Source of the DNA: Alpinimonas psychrophila
GTDB taxonomy: Bacteria > Actinomycetota > Actinomycetes > Actinomycetales > Microbacteriaceae
Assembly (NCBI RefSeq): GCF_014137865.1
Contig: NZ_JACGWU010000001.1
Span: 310,001 to 374,000 of the forward strand
Direction of reading: 5' to 3'
Length of the DNA: 64,000 nucleotides
Shown here: positions 50,141 to 64,000 of the stretch, piece by piece
How the letters are laid out: every line of letters begins with the position of its first letter
Position numbering within the stretch: the stretch's first letter is position 1
Program-made: the position numbers and the translations under genes
Notes under the pieces: generated by a model
Database searches by the model: none
The model's input: the letters and a program-made list of their open reading frames with translations, nothing else
Told to the model about the DNA's origin: nothing

Positions 50141-51343
50141 ATGTCTGATCGCGTCGTACTCGCCTATTCTGGTGGCCTCGATACCTCTGTGGGTATTGGT
50201 TGGCTCAAAGATGCCACTGGTAAAGAGGTCGTGGCCATGGCCATTGACGTCGGCCAAGAGGGCGAAGACATGGAAGATATCCGACAGCGGGCTCTTGCGT
50301 GTGGCGCGGTGGAAGCCGTCGTTATCGATGCGCGCGACGAGTTCGCCAACGACTACATTGTTCCTGCTATCAAGGCCAACGGTCTATACCAGAAGCGTTA
50401 CCCCTTGGTGTCGGCCCTCAGCCGCCCCATCATCGCCAAGTATCTGGCGCAAACCGCCAAGGAACTCGGGGCTGATTCAATCGCCCACGGTTGCACGGGA
50501 ATGGGCAACGACCAGGTACGTTTCGAGGCCGCTGTTGCCGCCCTTGCCCCTGACCTTCTGTGCATTGCCCCCATTCGCGACCTCGCGCTCACGCGTGACA
50601 AGGCACTCGAATACGCGGCCAAGCACAACCTTCCTATTGCGCAGAGTAAAAAGAGCCCATACTCCGTTGACCAAAACGTGTGGGGTCGCGCGGTCGAGAC
50701 CGGCTTCTTGGAAGACCCCTGGAATGCTCCCATCGAGGATATTTACACCTACACGGCAGACCCTTCGGTCCCTCGTGAAGCCACCGAAATCACGATCACG
50801 TTCACGCAGGGCGTTCCCACTGCTATTGATGGCAAGGCCGTCACCCCACTTCAGGCCGTTGTTCTCTTGAACAAGCTTGCCGGCGCCCAAGGCGTTGGCC
50901 GCATCGACATGGTCGAAGATCGACTTGTCGGCATCAAGAGCCGTGAGGTGTACGAGTCTCCTGCGGGAATCACGCTGATCAACGCTCACGAAGAGCTCGA
51001 GAACCTCACCATCGAGCGCGACTTGGCCCGCTACAAGCGTCGCGTCGAAGCAGAGTGGGCTGAACTGGTCTACGACGGCCTCTGGTTCTCCGGTCTCAAG
51101 CGTTCACTTGATGTGTTCATCAACGACACCCAGAAGTACGTTTCCGGCGAAGTACGCGTCAAGCTCCATGGTGGCCAAGCTGTCATCACCGGGCGCCGCT
51201 CCGACCAGAGCCTGTACGACTTCGATTTGGCCACCTACGACACCGGCGGAACCTTCGACCAGTCGCAGGCTAAGGGGTTCATCGAAATCTGGTCACTTCC
51301 CAGCAAGATTTCGGCTCGCCGCGATCAGGCAACTCAAGGCTAA
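50141..51343 (+). CDS. argG: Argininosuccinate synthase
   Basis: A 400-residue ATP-dependent ligase joining citrulline and aspartate. The N-type ATP pyrophosphatase P-loop AYSGGLDTS lies at residues 7-15; [13 protein letters not shown] and [13 protein letters not shown] follow. AAGGAGA precedes the ATG. The sequence is of the short (about 400-residue) class. Confidence 0.97.
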   Translation: MSDRVVLAYSGGLDTSVGIGWLKDATGKEVVAMAIDVGQEGEDMEDIRQRALACGAVEAVVIDARDEFANDYIVPAIKANGLYQKRYPLVSALSRPIIAKYLAQTAKELGADSIAHGCTGMGNDQVRFEAAVAALAPDLLCIAPIRDLALTRDKALEYAAKHNLPIAQSKKSPYSVDQNVWGRAVETGFLEDPWNAPIEDIYTYTADPSVPREATEITITFTQGVPTAIDGKAVTPLQAVVLLNKLAGAQGVGRIDMVEDRLVGIKSREVYESPAGITLINAHEELENLTIERDLARYKRRVEAEWAELVYDGLWFSGLKRSLDVFINDTQKYVSGEVRVKLHGGQAVITGRRSDQSLYDFDLATYDTGGTFDQSQAKGFIEIWSLPSKISARRDQATQG

Positions 51344-52801
<1,458 letters not shown>

Positions 52802-52883
52802 GTTTTTTTCTCGCAACATCTGGTACCAGCGTGTTTTCTGCACCGCACGTTCCTGAACGACACTGACGCAAGGAGACCCGGCC

Positions 52884-54194
52884 GTGACGCTGAGCCCGCA
52901 ATCCGAGGCACTGATCCATCAGCGCAATGACCCCAGCTTTGACACCCTGTGGGACGAGCTGGTGTGGCGAGGCCTGGTGCATGTCTCCACCGATGCGGAT
53001 GCCCTGCGAAAGCTGTTCGCCGGCCCCCCCATCACGTATTACTGCGGGTTCGACCCCACCGCCCCCAGCCTGCATCTGGGCAACCTCGTACAACTGCTCT
53101 TGCTGCGTCGAATCCAGCTTGCCGGCCACAAGCCACTTGGTCTCGTCGGAGGCTCCACGGGCCTTGTAGGGGATCCGCGTCCCACCGCCGAGCGCACGCT
53201 CAACACCAAGGAAACGGTGAACGAGTGGGTCGGCTACCTCAGCACTCAGATCTCCAAGTTCCTGAGCTTCGAGGGGGATAACGCCGCTCGAATGGTGAAC
53301 AACCTCGACTGGACGGCCCCGATGTCGGCCATCGACCTGTTGCGCGATATCGGCAAGTACTTTCGGGTCGGTGCCATGCTCAAAAAGGATGCCGTCAGCG
53401 CCCGCTTGAACTCCGAGGCCGGCATCAGTTACACCGAGTTCAGCTACCAGATCCTGCAGGGGCTCGACTTCCTGGAGTTATGGCGCACCTACGACTGCCA
53501 ACTCCAGACCGGTGGCAGTGACCAGTGGGGTAACCTCACCAGCGGAATCGATCTGATCCACCGCGCCGAGGGCGTCAGTGTGCATGCCATTGGCACGCCG
53601 CTGATTACCAATAGCGACGGCACCAAGTTTGGCAAGAGCGAGGGCAACGCCGTGTGGCTCGATTCCTCGATGACATCGCCTTACGCCTTCTACCAGTTTT
53701 GGCTCAATACCGACGATGCTGATGTCATTGCGCGAATGAAGATATTCACGTTCCTCACCCGTGTCGACATGGCCGTGTACGAGACGGCGGTAGCTGAGGA
53801 ACCCTTCAAACGAGCAGCCCAGCGCCGCCTCGCCCACGAGGTCACCTCTCTCGTGCACGGTCTCGCCGCCACGGAGGCCGCCATCGCTGCCGCCGGAGCC
53901 CTCTTTGGTCAGGGTGATCTCGCCTTGCTTGATGCTGACACTCTCGAGGCGGCTCTCCGGGAGTTGCCGCACACCACGACGCCCTCGAATACTCCGGTCG
54001 CCCAACTTCTGGTCGACACGGGACTCTCGGCGAGTTTGGGTGCCGCACGCCGCTCGATTGCCGAGGGCGGGGTCTACCTCAACAACCAGAAGGTTGTCGA
54101 GCAAGACGCCCTCCTCGAGTCCAGCATCCTGCCCTCGCGAATGGCTGTACTTCGTCGTGGCAAGAAGACTCTCGCGGGCATTTTCGTCGAGTAG
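52884..54194 (+). CDS. tyrS: Tyrosine--tRNA ligase
   Basis: A 436-residue class I synthetase. The HIGH-like motif is HLGN (64-67) and the KMSKS-like motif is KFGKS (248-252); tyrosine-binding YQILQGLDF and QTGGSDQWGN are present. A C-terminal S4 RNA-binding domain covers about 365-430. GTG start is preceded by AAGGAGA. It is followed by a strong hairpin and then the rRNA operon. Confidence 0.97.
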   Translation: MTLSPQSEALIHQRNDPSFDTLWDELVWRGLVHVSTDADALRKLFAGPPITYYCGFDPTAPSLHLGNLVQLLLLRRIQLAGHKPLGLVGGSTGLVGDPRPTAERTLNTKETVNEWVGYLSTQISKFLSFEGDNAARMVNNLDWTAPMSAIDLLRDIGKYFRVGAMLKKDAVSARLNSEAGISYTEFSYQILQGLDFLELWRTYDCQLQTGGSDQWGNLTSGIDLIHRAEGVSVHAIGTPLITNSDGTKFGKSEGNAVWLDSSMTSPYAFYQFWLNTDDADVIARMKIFTFLTRVDMAVYETAVAEEPFKRAAQRRLAHEVTSLVHGLAATEAAIAAAGALFGQGDLALLDADTLEAALRELPHTTTPSNTPVAQLLVDTGLSASLGAARRSIAEGGVYLNNQKVVEQDALLESSILPSRMAVLRRGKKTLAGIFVE

Positions 54195-54204
54195 CAACCT
54201 CCTT

Positions 54205-54233
54205 CCGAAACGCCCCCACGGGGGGCGTTTCGG
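54205..54233 (+). terminator. Strong hairpin after tyrS
   Basis: A perfect 13-bp stem CCGAAACGCCCCC/GGGGGCGTTTCGG with a 3-nt loop. There is no T tract, but the stem is very stable and lies just after the tyrS stop. Confidence 0.7.
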
Positions 54234-54294
54234 GCCCCCCATCGGGAGGCAACCGGTCGGTTGAAGCTCGACACGCCCGGGCTGTTTGCCTGAT

Positions 54295-54324
54295 TTGCCC
54301 CCTCCCGTAATCTCCGCGTAATCT
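54295..54324 (+). promoter_or_regulatory. Candidate rRNA promoter
   Basis: TTGCCC and TAATCT are spaced by 18 nt about 480 nt before the 16S gene, a usual distance for an actinobacterial rrn promoter. Other promoters may exist downstream in the leader. Confidence 0.45.
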
Positions 54325-54567
54325 AAACACTTGTCACCCCAAAGGTGCGAAACACAGTCACTGTGAATCGGCCTCAAGCGGGACAAGTTATTTAGCCAAG
54401 TGAGAGTCTGCAAAGACTTGCCCAGGCCTGAATAACATGACTTAAACATCACGTCGCTGGCGACTTCTACTGAGTACTCAACTTGGTCGTAAAAGTTAGT
54501 CTGCGTGGTGTCATCGGAAAGTAGCCTCACACCGCCTCGTCAAGGTTGTGGAGTGGGAGCGCCCGAT

Positions 54568-54591
54568 CCTTGAGAACTCAACAGCGTGCAC
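54568..54591 (+). promoter_or_regulatory. Conserved rRNA leader (antitermination-type) element
   Basis: CTTGAGAACTCAACAGCGTG is a block found in actinobacterial rRNA leaders near boxA antitermination sites. A sister block, CTTTGAGAACTACACAGTGG, lies in the 16S-23S spacer at about 56655. Confidence 0.55.
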
Positions 54592-54804
54592 AATGTCAAA
54601 TGCCAAAAACCCTGTGGCATCAAATTACGCATCTTTTCTAGATGTTGTGTTGGTGTTCAGGATTCCTTTGGAATAACAAATTAAACAACAAAGCAAGTCA
54701 GTAATGATTTGTTCTGTCAGTTTCAAACTTGTGGTTTCTTCGCCCATTCCGGCGGGTTACCACACTAGATGTGCCCGGTACTTCGGTTCCGAGGCTATTA
54801 AACA

Positions 54805-59922
<5,118 letters not shown>

Positions 59923-60061
59923 ACTACACACACTTATGTTGTAAGGCTGAAGTGTGTGGCATGAAGATTGCTTGCGTCCACTGAGTGGTTCTCGATGTAC
60001 GGTCGAGAACGACGAACAATACGTTTTGTTTTTCGTTTCACATTTGATTGACATCAATAGT

Positions 60062-60180
60062 GTTTCGGCGGCCATAGCGAGAGGGAAACGCCCGGTTACA
60101 TTCCGAACCCGGAAGCTAAGACTCTCAGCGCCGATGGTACTGCAGGGGGGACCCTGTGGGAGAGTAGGTCACCGCCGGAC
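60062..60180 (+). rRNA. rrf: 5S ribosomal RNA
   Basis: The 5' GTTTCGGCGGCCATAGC pairs with the 3' GTCACCGCCGGAC; CCCGGTTACATTCCGAACCC and GGGAGAGTAGGTC are the conserved internal blocks. About 119 nt. Confidence 0.94.
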
Positions 60181-60188
60181 TTATTTGT

Positions 60189-60222
60189 AAAATAGCCACC
60201 CATTCATTTGGGTGGCTATTTT
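60189..60222 (+). terminator. rRNA operon terminator
   Basis: A 13-bp stem AAAATAGCCACCC/GGGTGGCTATTTT with an 8-nt loop directly follows 5S; the T-rich arm itself supplies the U tract. Confidence 0.92.
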
Positions 60223-60280
60223 GCGTTAAGCTTGACCCTTGCGTCAAGATTTTTACTGCATCTAAATAGAGGACTCCGCC

Positions 60281-62443
60281 ATGAGCGACAACGACAGCAA
60301 TTCTGGCCAGGACAAGCGCCCCCAACGCGATGGATCTGGCAAGCGGTCGGAGCGACCCCGCACAGGTGATCGCAATTCCCGTCCCGAACGTGGCAGTGCC
60401 CCTCGCGGCGACCGTCCTTCCTATGGCGATCGTCCGAACCGTGATTCTGCTCCTCGCGGAGACCGTCCGTCGTACGGCAACCGCGATGGTGGTGCTCCTC
60501 GTGGCGATCGTTCGAGCTATGGCGACCGCGCCAACCGCGATTCTGCTCCCCGTGGTGATCGGCCTTCATACGGGGATCGTCCGGGCCGTCCTTCTTATGG
60601 TGACTCTGGTGCGCGTAGCGACCGTCCGTCCTATGGGGATCGTCCGAACCGTGATTCCGCTCCGCGCGGAGACCGCCCGTCGTATGGTGACCGCCCAGCG
60701 CGTCCTTCGTATGGAGATCGTCCCCAGCACGACAGTGCGCCTCGCGGCGACCGTCCTTCCTATGGTGACCGCCCACAGAGGGACTCCGCGCCTCGCGGCG
60801 ACCGTCCTTCGTATGGCAACCGTTCCGATCGACCCGCACGTCCTCCCTATGGTGACCGCCCGCAGCGTGATTCTGCCCCGCGCGGGGACCGTCCCAGCTA
60901 CGGCAATCGCGACGCAGGTGCTCCCCGCGGGGATCGGCCCTCGTACGGTAATCGCGACTCAGCCCCTCGAGGCGATCGTCCTTCGTACGGCAACCGTGAT
61001 GGTGGTGCTCCTCGTGGCGACCGCCCTTCATATGGTGACCGTTCGGATCGCCCTGCTCGTCCCGCCTACGGGGATCGTCCGCAAAGGGATTCGGCACCTC
61101 GTGGAGACCGTCCCTCATACGGTGACCGGCCAGTTCGCCCGTCTTATGGGGACTCTGGTGCGCGTAGCGACCGTCCATCATATGGTGACCGTCCCAACCG
61201 GGATTCCGCTCCTCGTGGAGATCGTCCTTCCTACGGTGACCGCCCCCAGCGGTCGGGTACCCCTGACAACACACGCTTTGGTGCACGCGGTGAGCGTCCG
61301 GAGCGTGTTCGTGGCGGCTTCGTCGAAGAGGAGATGACGGAAGAGCAGCGTATGGCGCGCGAACTTCGTTCCGTTCGTGCCCACCACGAAGATCCCATCA
61401 TTGATTTTGATGTTGACGTCAATGAGCTGGATCGCGTCGCGCGAAACGAACTCAAGACGCTCACAAAAGAGAACGCTGAAACAGTGGCGAAGCACCTGGT
61501 GATGGCGGTGCGACTCATTGATTCAGACCCCGAGCTGGCCCACCAGCATGTGTTGTCGGCATCGCGCCGTGCCGGTCGCATCGCGGTCGTACGCGAGACC
61601 CTTGGCATTACTGCTTACGCCACAGGTGATTTTGCTTTGGCTTTGCGTGAAATGCGTACGTTCCGTCGAATCTCAGGGTCCAACGAGCAGATTGCATTGA
61701 TGGTCGATAGCGAACGCGGTGTTGGTCGCTCAGACAAGGCTCTTGAACTCGGTCGTTCCGTCGACCGTTCTACTCTCACCGAGGCGACGCAGGTTGCCTT
61801 GGCGGTTGCAATGTCAGGTGCACGCCTTGACCTTGATCAGCCCGACCTCGCTTTGGGTGAGCTAGAAATTTCTCAGCTCGACCCCACCAAGGCATTCAGC
61901 TACAGCCCTGAACTCTTTCGTGCCTACGCAGAAGTTCTTGAGGAACTCGGCCGCACCGAAGAATCCGCGGAATGGTTGACGTGCGCCGAGGTCGCAGAGA
62001 AGGCGCTAGAAATGTCGCCGCCAGCAGGCGAAGATGAATCTGATGAGGACATCATCGTTATTGAAGAGGAGCTTGAAGGCTTCGACGACGATTTTGACGG
62101 CGAGGCCGACGGCGAGTCTGAAGCAGATGCTGGCGACGCTTCGCAAGCAGAAGAGATTCTCGTCGAGGACGTCAGTGCGGTGGATATAAGTGTCGAGGAC
62201 GTCAGCCTTCAGGGGGCTCCTCTCGAGGATGTCACTCTAGAGGACGTGCATGCTGAAGAGTTGAGCGCTGATGACGTGGCCAACCTATTTGATGAGGTCG
62301 TAGAAAGGTCCGCTGAAGAAGTAGTCCTGACTTCCGTTGCCATGGATTTCGACGAGGACTTGCTTGAGGACGATGTGGCTCAGGTGCTGCGCGACACTGC
62401 ACACCTTGCCGGCGAAGAGGGCGGCACGGAGAGTCGCGCGTGA
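60281..62443 (+). CDS. TPR-like protein with long Arg/Gly/Tyr repeat N-terminus and acidic tail
   Basis: A 720-residue protein in three parts. Residues 1-38 are polar; 39 to about 330 contain 13 copies of APRGDR(P/S)SYG separated by DRPNRDS-, NRDGG- or DRPQRDS-type linkers, a basic, disordered region. Residues about 350-590 form a helical TPR-like domain (from EEQRMARELRSVRAHHEDP to AEVAEKALEMS). The last 125 residues are highly acidic. The central domain matches a conserved actinobacterial protein found next to the HAD phosphatase; its function is unknown. The Arg/Gly/Tyr repeats resemble RGG-type RNA-binding or condensate-forming regions. The next gene overlaps by 4 nt. A good ATG with AGAGGA upstream follows the rRNA terminator. 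Confidence 0.85.
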   Translation: MSDNDSNSGQDKRPQRDGSGKRSERPRTGDRNSRPERGSAPRGDRPSYGDRPNRDSAPRGDRPSYGNRDGGAPRGDRSSYGDRANRDSAPRGDRPSYGDRPGRPSYGDSGARSDRPSYGDRPNRDSAPRGDRPSYGDRPARPSYGDRPQHDSAPRGDRPSYGDRPQRDSAPRGDRPSYGNRSDRPARPPYGDRPQRDSAPRGDRPSYGNRDAGAPRGDRPSYGNRDSAPRGDRPSYGNRDGGAPRGDRPSYGDRSDRPARPAYGDRPQRDSAPRGDRPSYGDRPVRPSYGDSGARSDRPSYGDRPNRDSAPRGDRPSYGDRPQRSGTPDNTRFGARGERPERVRGGFVEEEMTEEQRMARELRSVRAHHEDPIIDFDVDVNELDRVARNELKTLTKENAETVAKHLVMAVRLIDSDPELAHQHVLSASRRAGRIAVVRETLGITAYATGDFALALREMRTFRRISGSNEQIALMVDSERGVGRSDKALELGRSVDRSTLTEATQVALAVAMSGARLDLDQPDLALGELEISQLDPTKAFSYSPELFRAYAEVLEELGRTEESAEWLTCAEVAEKALEMSPPAGEDESDEDIIVIEEELEGFDDDFDGEADGESEADAGDASQAEEILVEDVSAVDISVEDVSLQGAPLEDVTLEDVHAEELSADDVANLFDEVVERSAEEVVLTSVAMDFDEDLLEDDVAQVLRDTAHLAGEEGGTESRA
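60395..61260 (+). repeat. In-gene tandem repeat encoding APRGDRPSYG units
   Basis: Imperfect repeats of about 36-60 bp encode the 13 APRGDRPSYG units. Codons vary between copies more than residues do, so the amino acid pattern seems to be under selection. Confidence 0.85.
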
Positions 62444-63480
62444 GCGCACTCTTTTCGCCCAAACGCGTTACAGCAACTCCCATTGATGGCGTCGACGTCA
62501 TTTTGGCTGACCTCGATGGGGTGGTGTACGCGGGACGACAGGCGATTGAGCATGCCATCGAATCTCTGAACCGCGTGCAACAGACGAAGCGCGTTGGATA
62601 CATCACAAATAACGCGTCGCGAACGGATGCTCAGGTGGGCGATCACCTGCGTGAGCTGGGGTTGACATTGGAAACCGAAGATGTGGTGACCTCCCCGCAA
62701 GCCGCCACCGCATTACTCAAGACAATGGTCACGCCTGGGGCAACGATCCTTGTAATTGGGGGAGAGGGTCTCCGAGACGAGGTCGTCAAAGCTGGTTTCA
62801 TCGTGACGGACTCGGCGAACGATAGCCCGGCTGCCGTCGTGCAGGGTTTTTCGCCAGATCTGGGCTGGAAGCATCTTGCCGAAGCATCTTTTGCCCTCAA
62901 TGCTCGCGACGAACAAGGTGAGCCTCTCAACACTCCATGGGTTGCCACCAACATGGACTGGACCATTCCGGTGGAGCGCGGTATTGCTCCGGGAAACGGA
63001 ACGATGGTTTCTGCCGTGCACCTCGCGGTCGGGCGCCTACCGGTGGTAGCCGGCAAGCCGGAGGTACCTATTTTTGACGAGGCTATGCGGCGCTTTGAGA
63101 CCAGAAGCGTTCTCTTCATTGGCGATCGTCTCGACACCGACATCCTGGGCGCTAATCGTGCGGGTATCGCGTCGGCAGTCGTTCTTACAGGAATTGACCG
63201 GGCTAAGCAGCTCTTGGCTGCCCCCGAAGGCTCTCGTCCCACCTACATTTTGGGTGACCTTCGCGAACTTCACGAGCCGTATCCCGAGAGCGTTACGAGC
63301 AAGAACGGTTCGGTGACGGTGCGGGGTTCTCGAGTGCGAAAGCAGGGCATGGAGATTGTCATTGAGCGCGAAGGTGACGATGAGCTCGACCTTCTTCGGG
63401 CGGCTTGTCGTGTGATCTGGGACAGTGGCTTGGCCATCTACGGCTTCAACGTCCCCGAGCGTCTCTACGCGAAGAAGTAG
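62440..63480 (+). CDS. HAD-IIA family phosphatase (NagD-like)
   Basis: A 346-residue haloacid dehalogenase-type phosphatase. Motif I ADLDGVVYAG carries nucleophile Asp24 and Asp26; motif II is ITNNAS (55-60); motif III/IV is in GKPEVPIF and FIGDRLDTDILGA. The C2 cap places it in subclass IIA with p-nitrophenylphosphatase/NagD proteins. GTG start overlaps the preceding stop (GTGA), so it is translationally coupled to the repeat protein. Extra C-terminal residues (about 275-346) are an actinobacterial addition. Confidence 0.93.
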   Translation: MSALFSPKRVTATPIDGVDVILADLDGVVYAGRQAIEHAIESLNRVQQTKRVGYITNNASRTDAQVGDHLRELGLTLETEDVVTSPQAATALLKTMVTPGATILVIGGEGLRDEVVKAGFIVTDSANDSPAAVVQGFSPDLGWKHLAEASFALNARDEQGEPLNTPWVATNMDWTIPVERGIAPGNGTMVSAVHLAVGRLPVVAGKPEVPIFDEAMRRFETRSVLFIGDRLDTDILGANRAGIASAVVLTGIDRAKQLLAAPEGSRPTYILGDLRELHEPYPESVTSKNGSVTVRGSRVRKQGMEIVIEREGDDELDLLRAACRVIWDSGLAIYGFNVPERLYAKK

Positions 63481-63502
63481 CAAACTCGATCGATATAGAT
63501 GA

Positions 63503-63538
63503 CGAAACTCCTCGAACCCGTGGGTTCGAGGAGTTTCG
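63503..63538. terminator. Bidirectional terminator hairpin
   Basis: A near-perfect inverted repeat CGAAACTCCTCGAACCC/GGGTTCGAGGAGTTTCG lies between two convergent genes, so it can end transcripts from both sides. Confidence 0.85.
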
Positions 63539-63568
63539 CTGTTTAGTGCACTCGCGTGAGCACCGAGT

Positions 63569-64000
63569 CTAGTGGTGCACTTCTTTTTCGGCGCCGTGAC
63601 CGGTGAGGGACCGAACATCCATCTCCGCGGCGATCCAGGAGTTCTCCTTCTTACCGCCCGGGAGGATCGACCCGAGGATTCCCAGCGCGAAAGCGAGGGG
63701 GATCGAGACGATACCGGGGTTATTGAGCGGGAAGATGGCGAAGTTCGCATCCGGAATCATCGATGTTGGCGTACCCGAGACAACGGGGGATAACGCGATG
63801 AGAATAATGGACGAAGCCAGTCCGCCGTACATGCTCCACAACGCACCACGGGTGCGGAAGCCGCGCCAGTAGAGCGAGTAGATAATGGTGGGCAGGTTTG
63901 CGCTGGCAGCAACGGCGAAGGCCAGTGCAACGAGGAATGCGATGTTCTGCCCCTGAACGCCGATGCCACCGGCAATGGCAAGAAAACCAATGACGAGAAC
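63569..64000 (-). CDS. actP: Cation/acetate symporter, C-terminal part cut by window edge
   Basis: 144 C-terminal residues of a sodium:solute symporter family protein. The segment GGIGVQGQNIAFLVALAFAVAASANLPTIIYSLYWRGFRTRGALWSMYGGL is typical of ActP-type cation/acetate symporters, followed by LNNPGIVSIPLAFALGILGS and a hydrophilic tail ending VHH. The start lies beyond the right edge. ActP imports acetate and other short carboxylates with Na+; the partner YjcH/DUF485 gene is not in view. Confidence 0.88.
   Translation of the reverse strand, partial: VLVIGFLAIAGGIGVQGQNIAFLVALAFAVAASANLPTIIYSLYWRGFRTRGALWSMYGGLASSIILIALSPVVSGTPTSMIPDANFAIFPLNNPGIVSIPLAFALGILGSILPGGKKENSWIAAEMDVRSLTGHGAEKEVHH

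Larger units (their letters stand above)
54234..54804 (+). other. rRNA operon promoter and leader region, no protein gene
   Basis: 571 nt without a supported coding region. It holds at least one promoter candidate near its left end, the conserved TTGAGAACTCAACAG leader block, and AT-rich stretches leading to the 16S start. It is the 5' leader of the rRNA precursor. Confidence 0.8.

Noticed and set aside
49379-50257. Minus-strand frame of 292 codons opposite argF
   Set aside because: Antisense to an intact, conserved ornithine carbamoyltransferase gene.
60395-61260. CRISPR array
   Set aside because: Repeats are imperfect, in frame and coding, with no unique spacers of constant length; no cas genes are in the window.
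60216-61286. Long minus-strand frame of 356 codons opposite the repeat protein
   Set aside because: It is the antisense reading of the APRGDRPSYG repeat; composition is an artefact of the repeat and there is no start signal.

Overview
The window looks like chromosomal DNA of a high-GC Gram-positive bacterium, most likely a member of the Microbacteriaceae (Actinobacteria) with a cold, freshwater or ice-associated life style. The evidence is the actinobacterial 16S-23S-5S rRNA operon (16S 3' end CACCTCCTTTCT, no tRNA in the spacer), the gene order pheST / arg genes / tyrS / rRNA / TPR protein / HAD phosphatase, many start codons preceded at 6-7 nt by a TANNNT -10-like hexamer (leaderless transcripts), and a large surface protein with an ice-binding domain. 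Genus cannot be fixed from the window alone.

Layout. 1-3.6 kb: histidine degradation (hutU, cut by the left edge, and hutH) divergent from an IclR regulator. 3.6-5.3 kb: an SMR drug efflux protein, a DUF305 lipoprotein and a Met/His-containing small membrane protein. 5.5-11.5 kb: one giant gene for a secreted, membrane-anchored protein with a DUF3494 ice-binding domain followed by 16 Ig-like repeats. 11.5-14.6 kb: an SRAP (YedK/HMCES-like) gene whose catalytic Cys2 codon is TGA, a 32-residue Cys-rich peptide, an NAD-dependent epimerase/DUF2867 protein and a Met-rich membrane protein. 14.7-22.8 kb: copper P-type ATPase, fatty acid desaturase, DUF2207 protein, small membrane protein, SNF2 helicase.

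22.8-30.7 kb: an alpha/beta hydrolase, then a minus-strand operon (glutamine-synthetase-like ligase, gamma-glutamyl hydrolase, aldehyde dehydrogenase, SDR dehydrogenase, FadR/GntR regulator) divergent from an ethanolamine-type permease. Together these read as an ethanolamine (amino alcohol) catabolic route through gamma-glutamylated intermediates, without a microcompartment. 30.7-39.4 kb: a second aldehyde dehydrogenase, aspartate ammonia-lyase, FAH-family hydrolase, aldo/keto reductase, APC permease, FKBP, carboxylesterase and a MazF-type toxin-antitoxin pair.

39.4-54.2 kb: pheST, an IS30-family insertion sequence with duplicated terminal motifs, an MFS transporter, then argC-J-B-F-G-H (no argD or argR inside the cluster) and tyrS. 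54.2-60.2 kb: the rRNA operon. 60.3-63.5 kb: a TPR-type protein with a long APRGDRPSYG-repeat N-terminus and a HAD-IIA phosphatase. The right edge cuts a cation/acetate symporter gene.

The most unusual items are the ice-binding repeat adhesin, the SRAP gene with TGA at its catalytic cysteine, the CC-x3-CC mini-protein, the ethanolamine gamma-glutamylation cluster, and the Arg/Gly/Tyr-rich repeat protein next to the rRNA operon. All family calls come from reading the sequence; no database search was possible.
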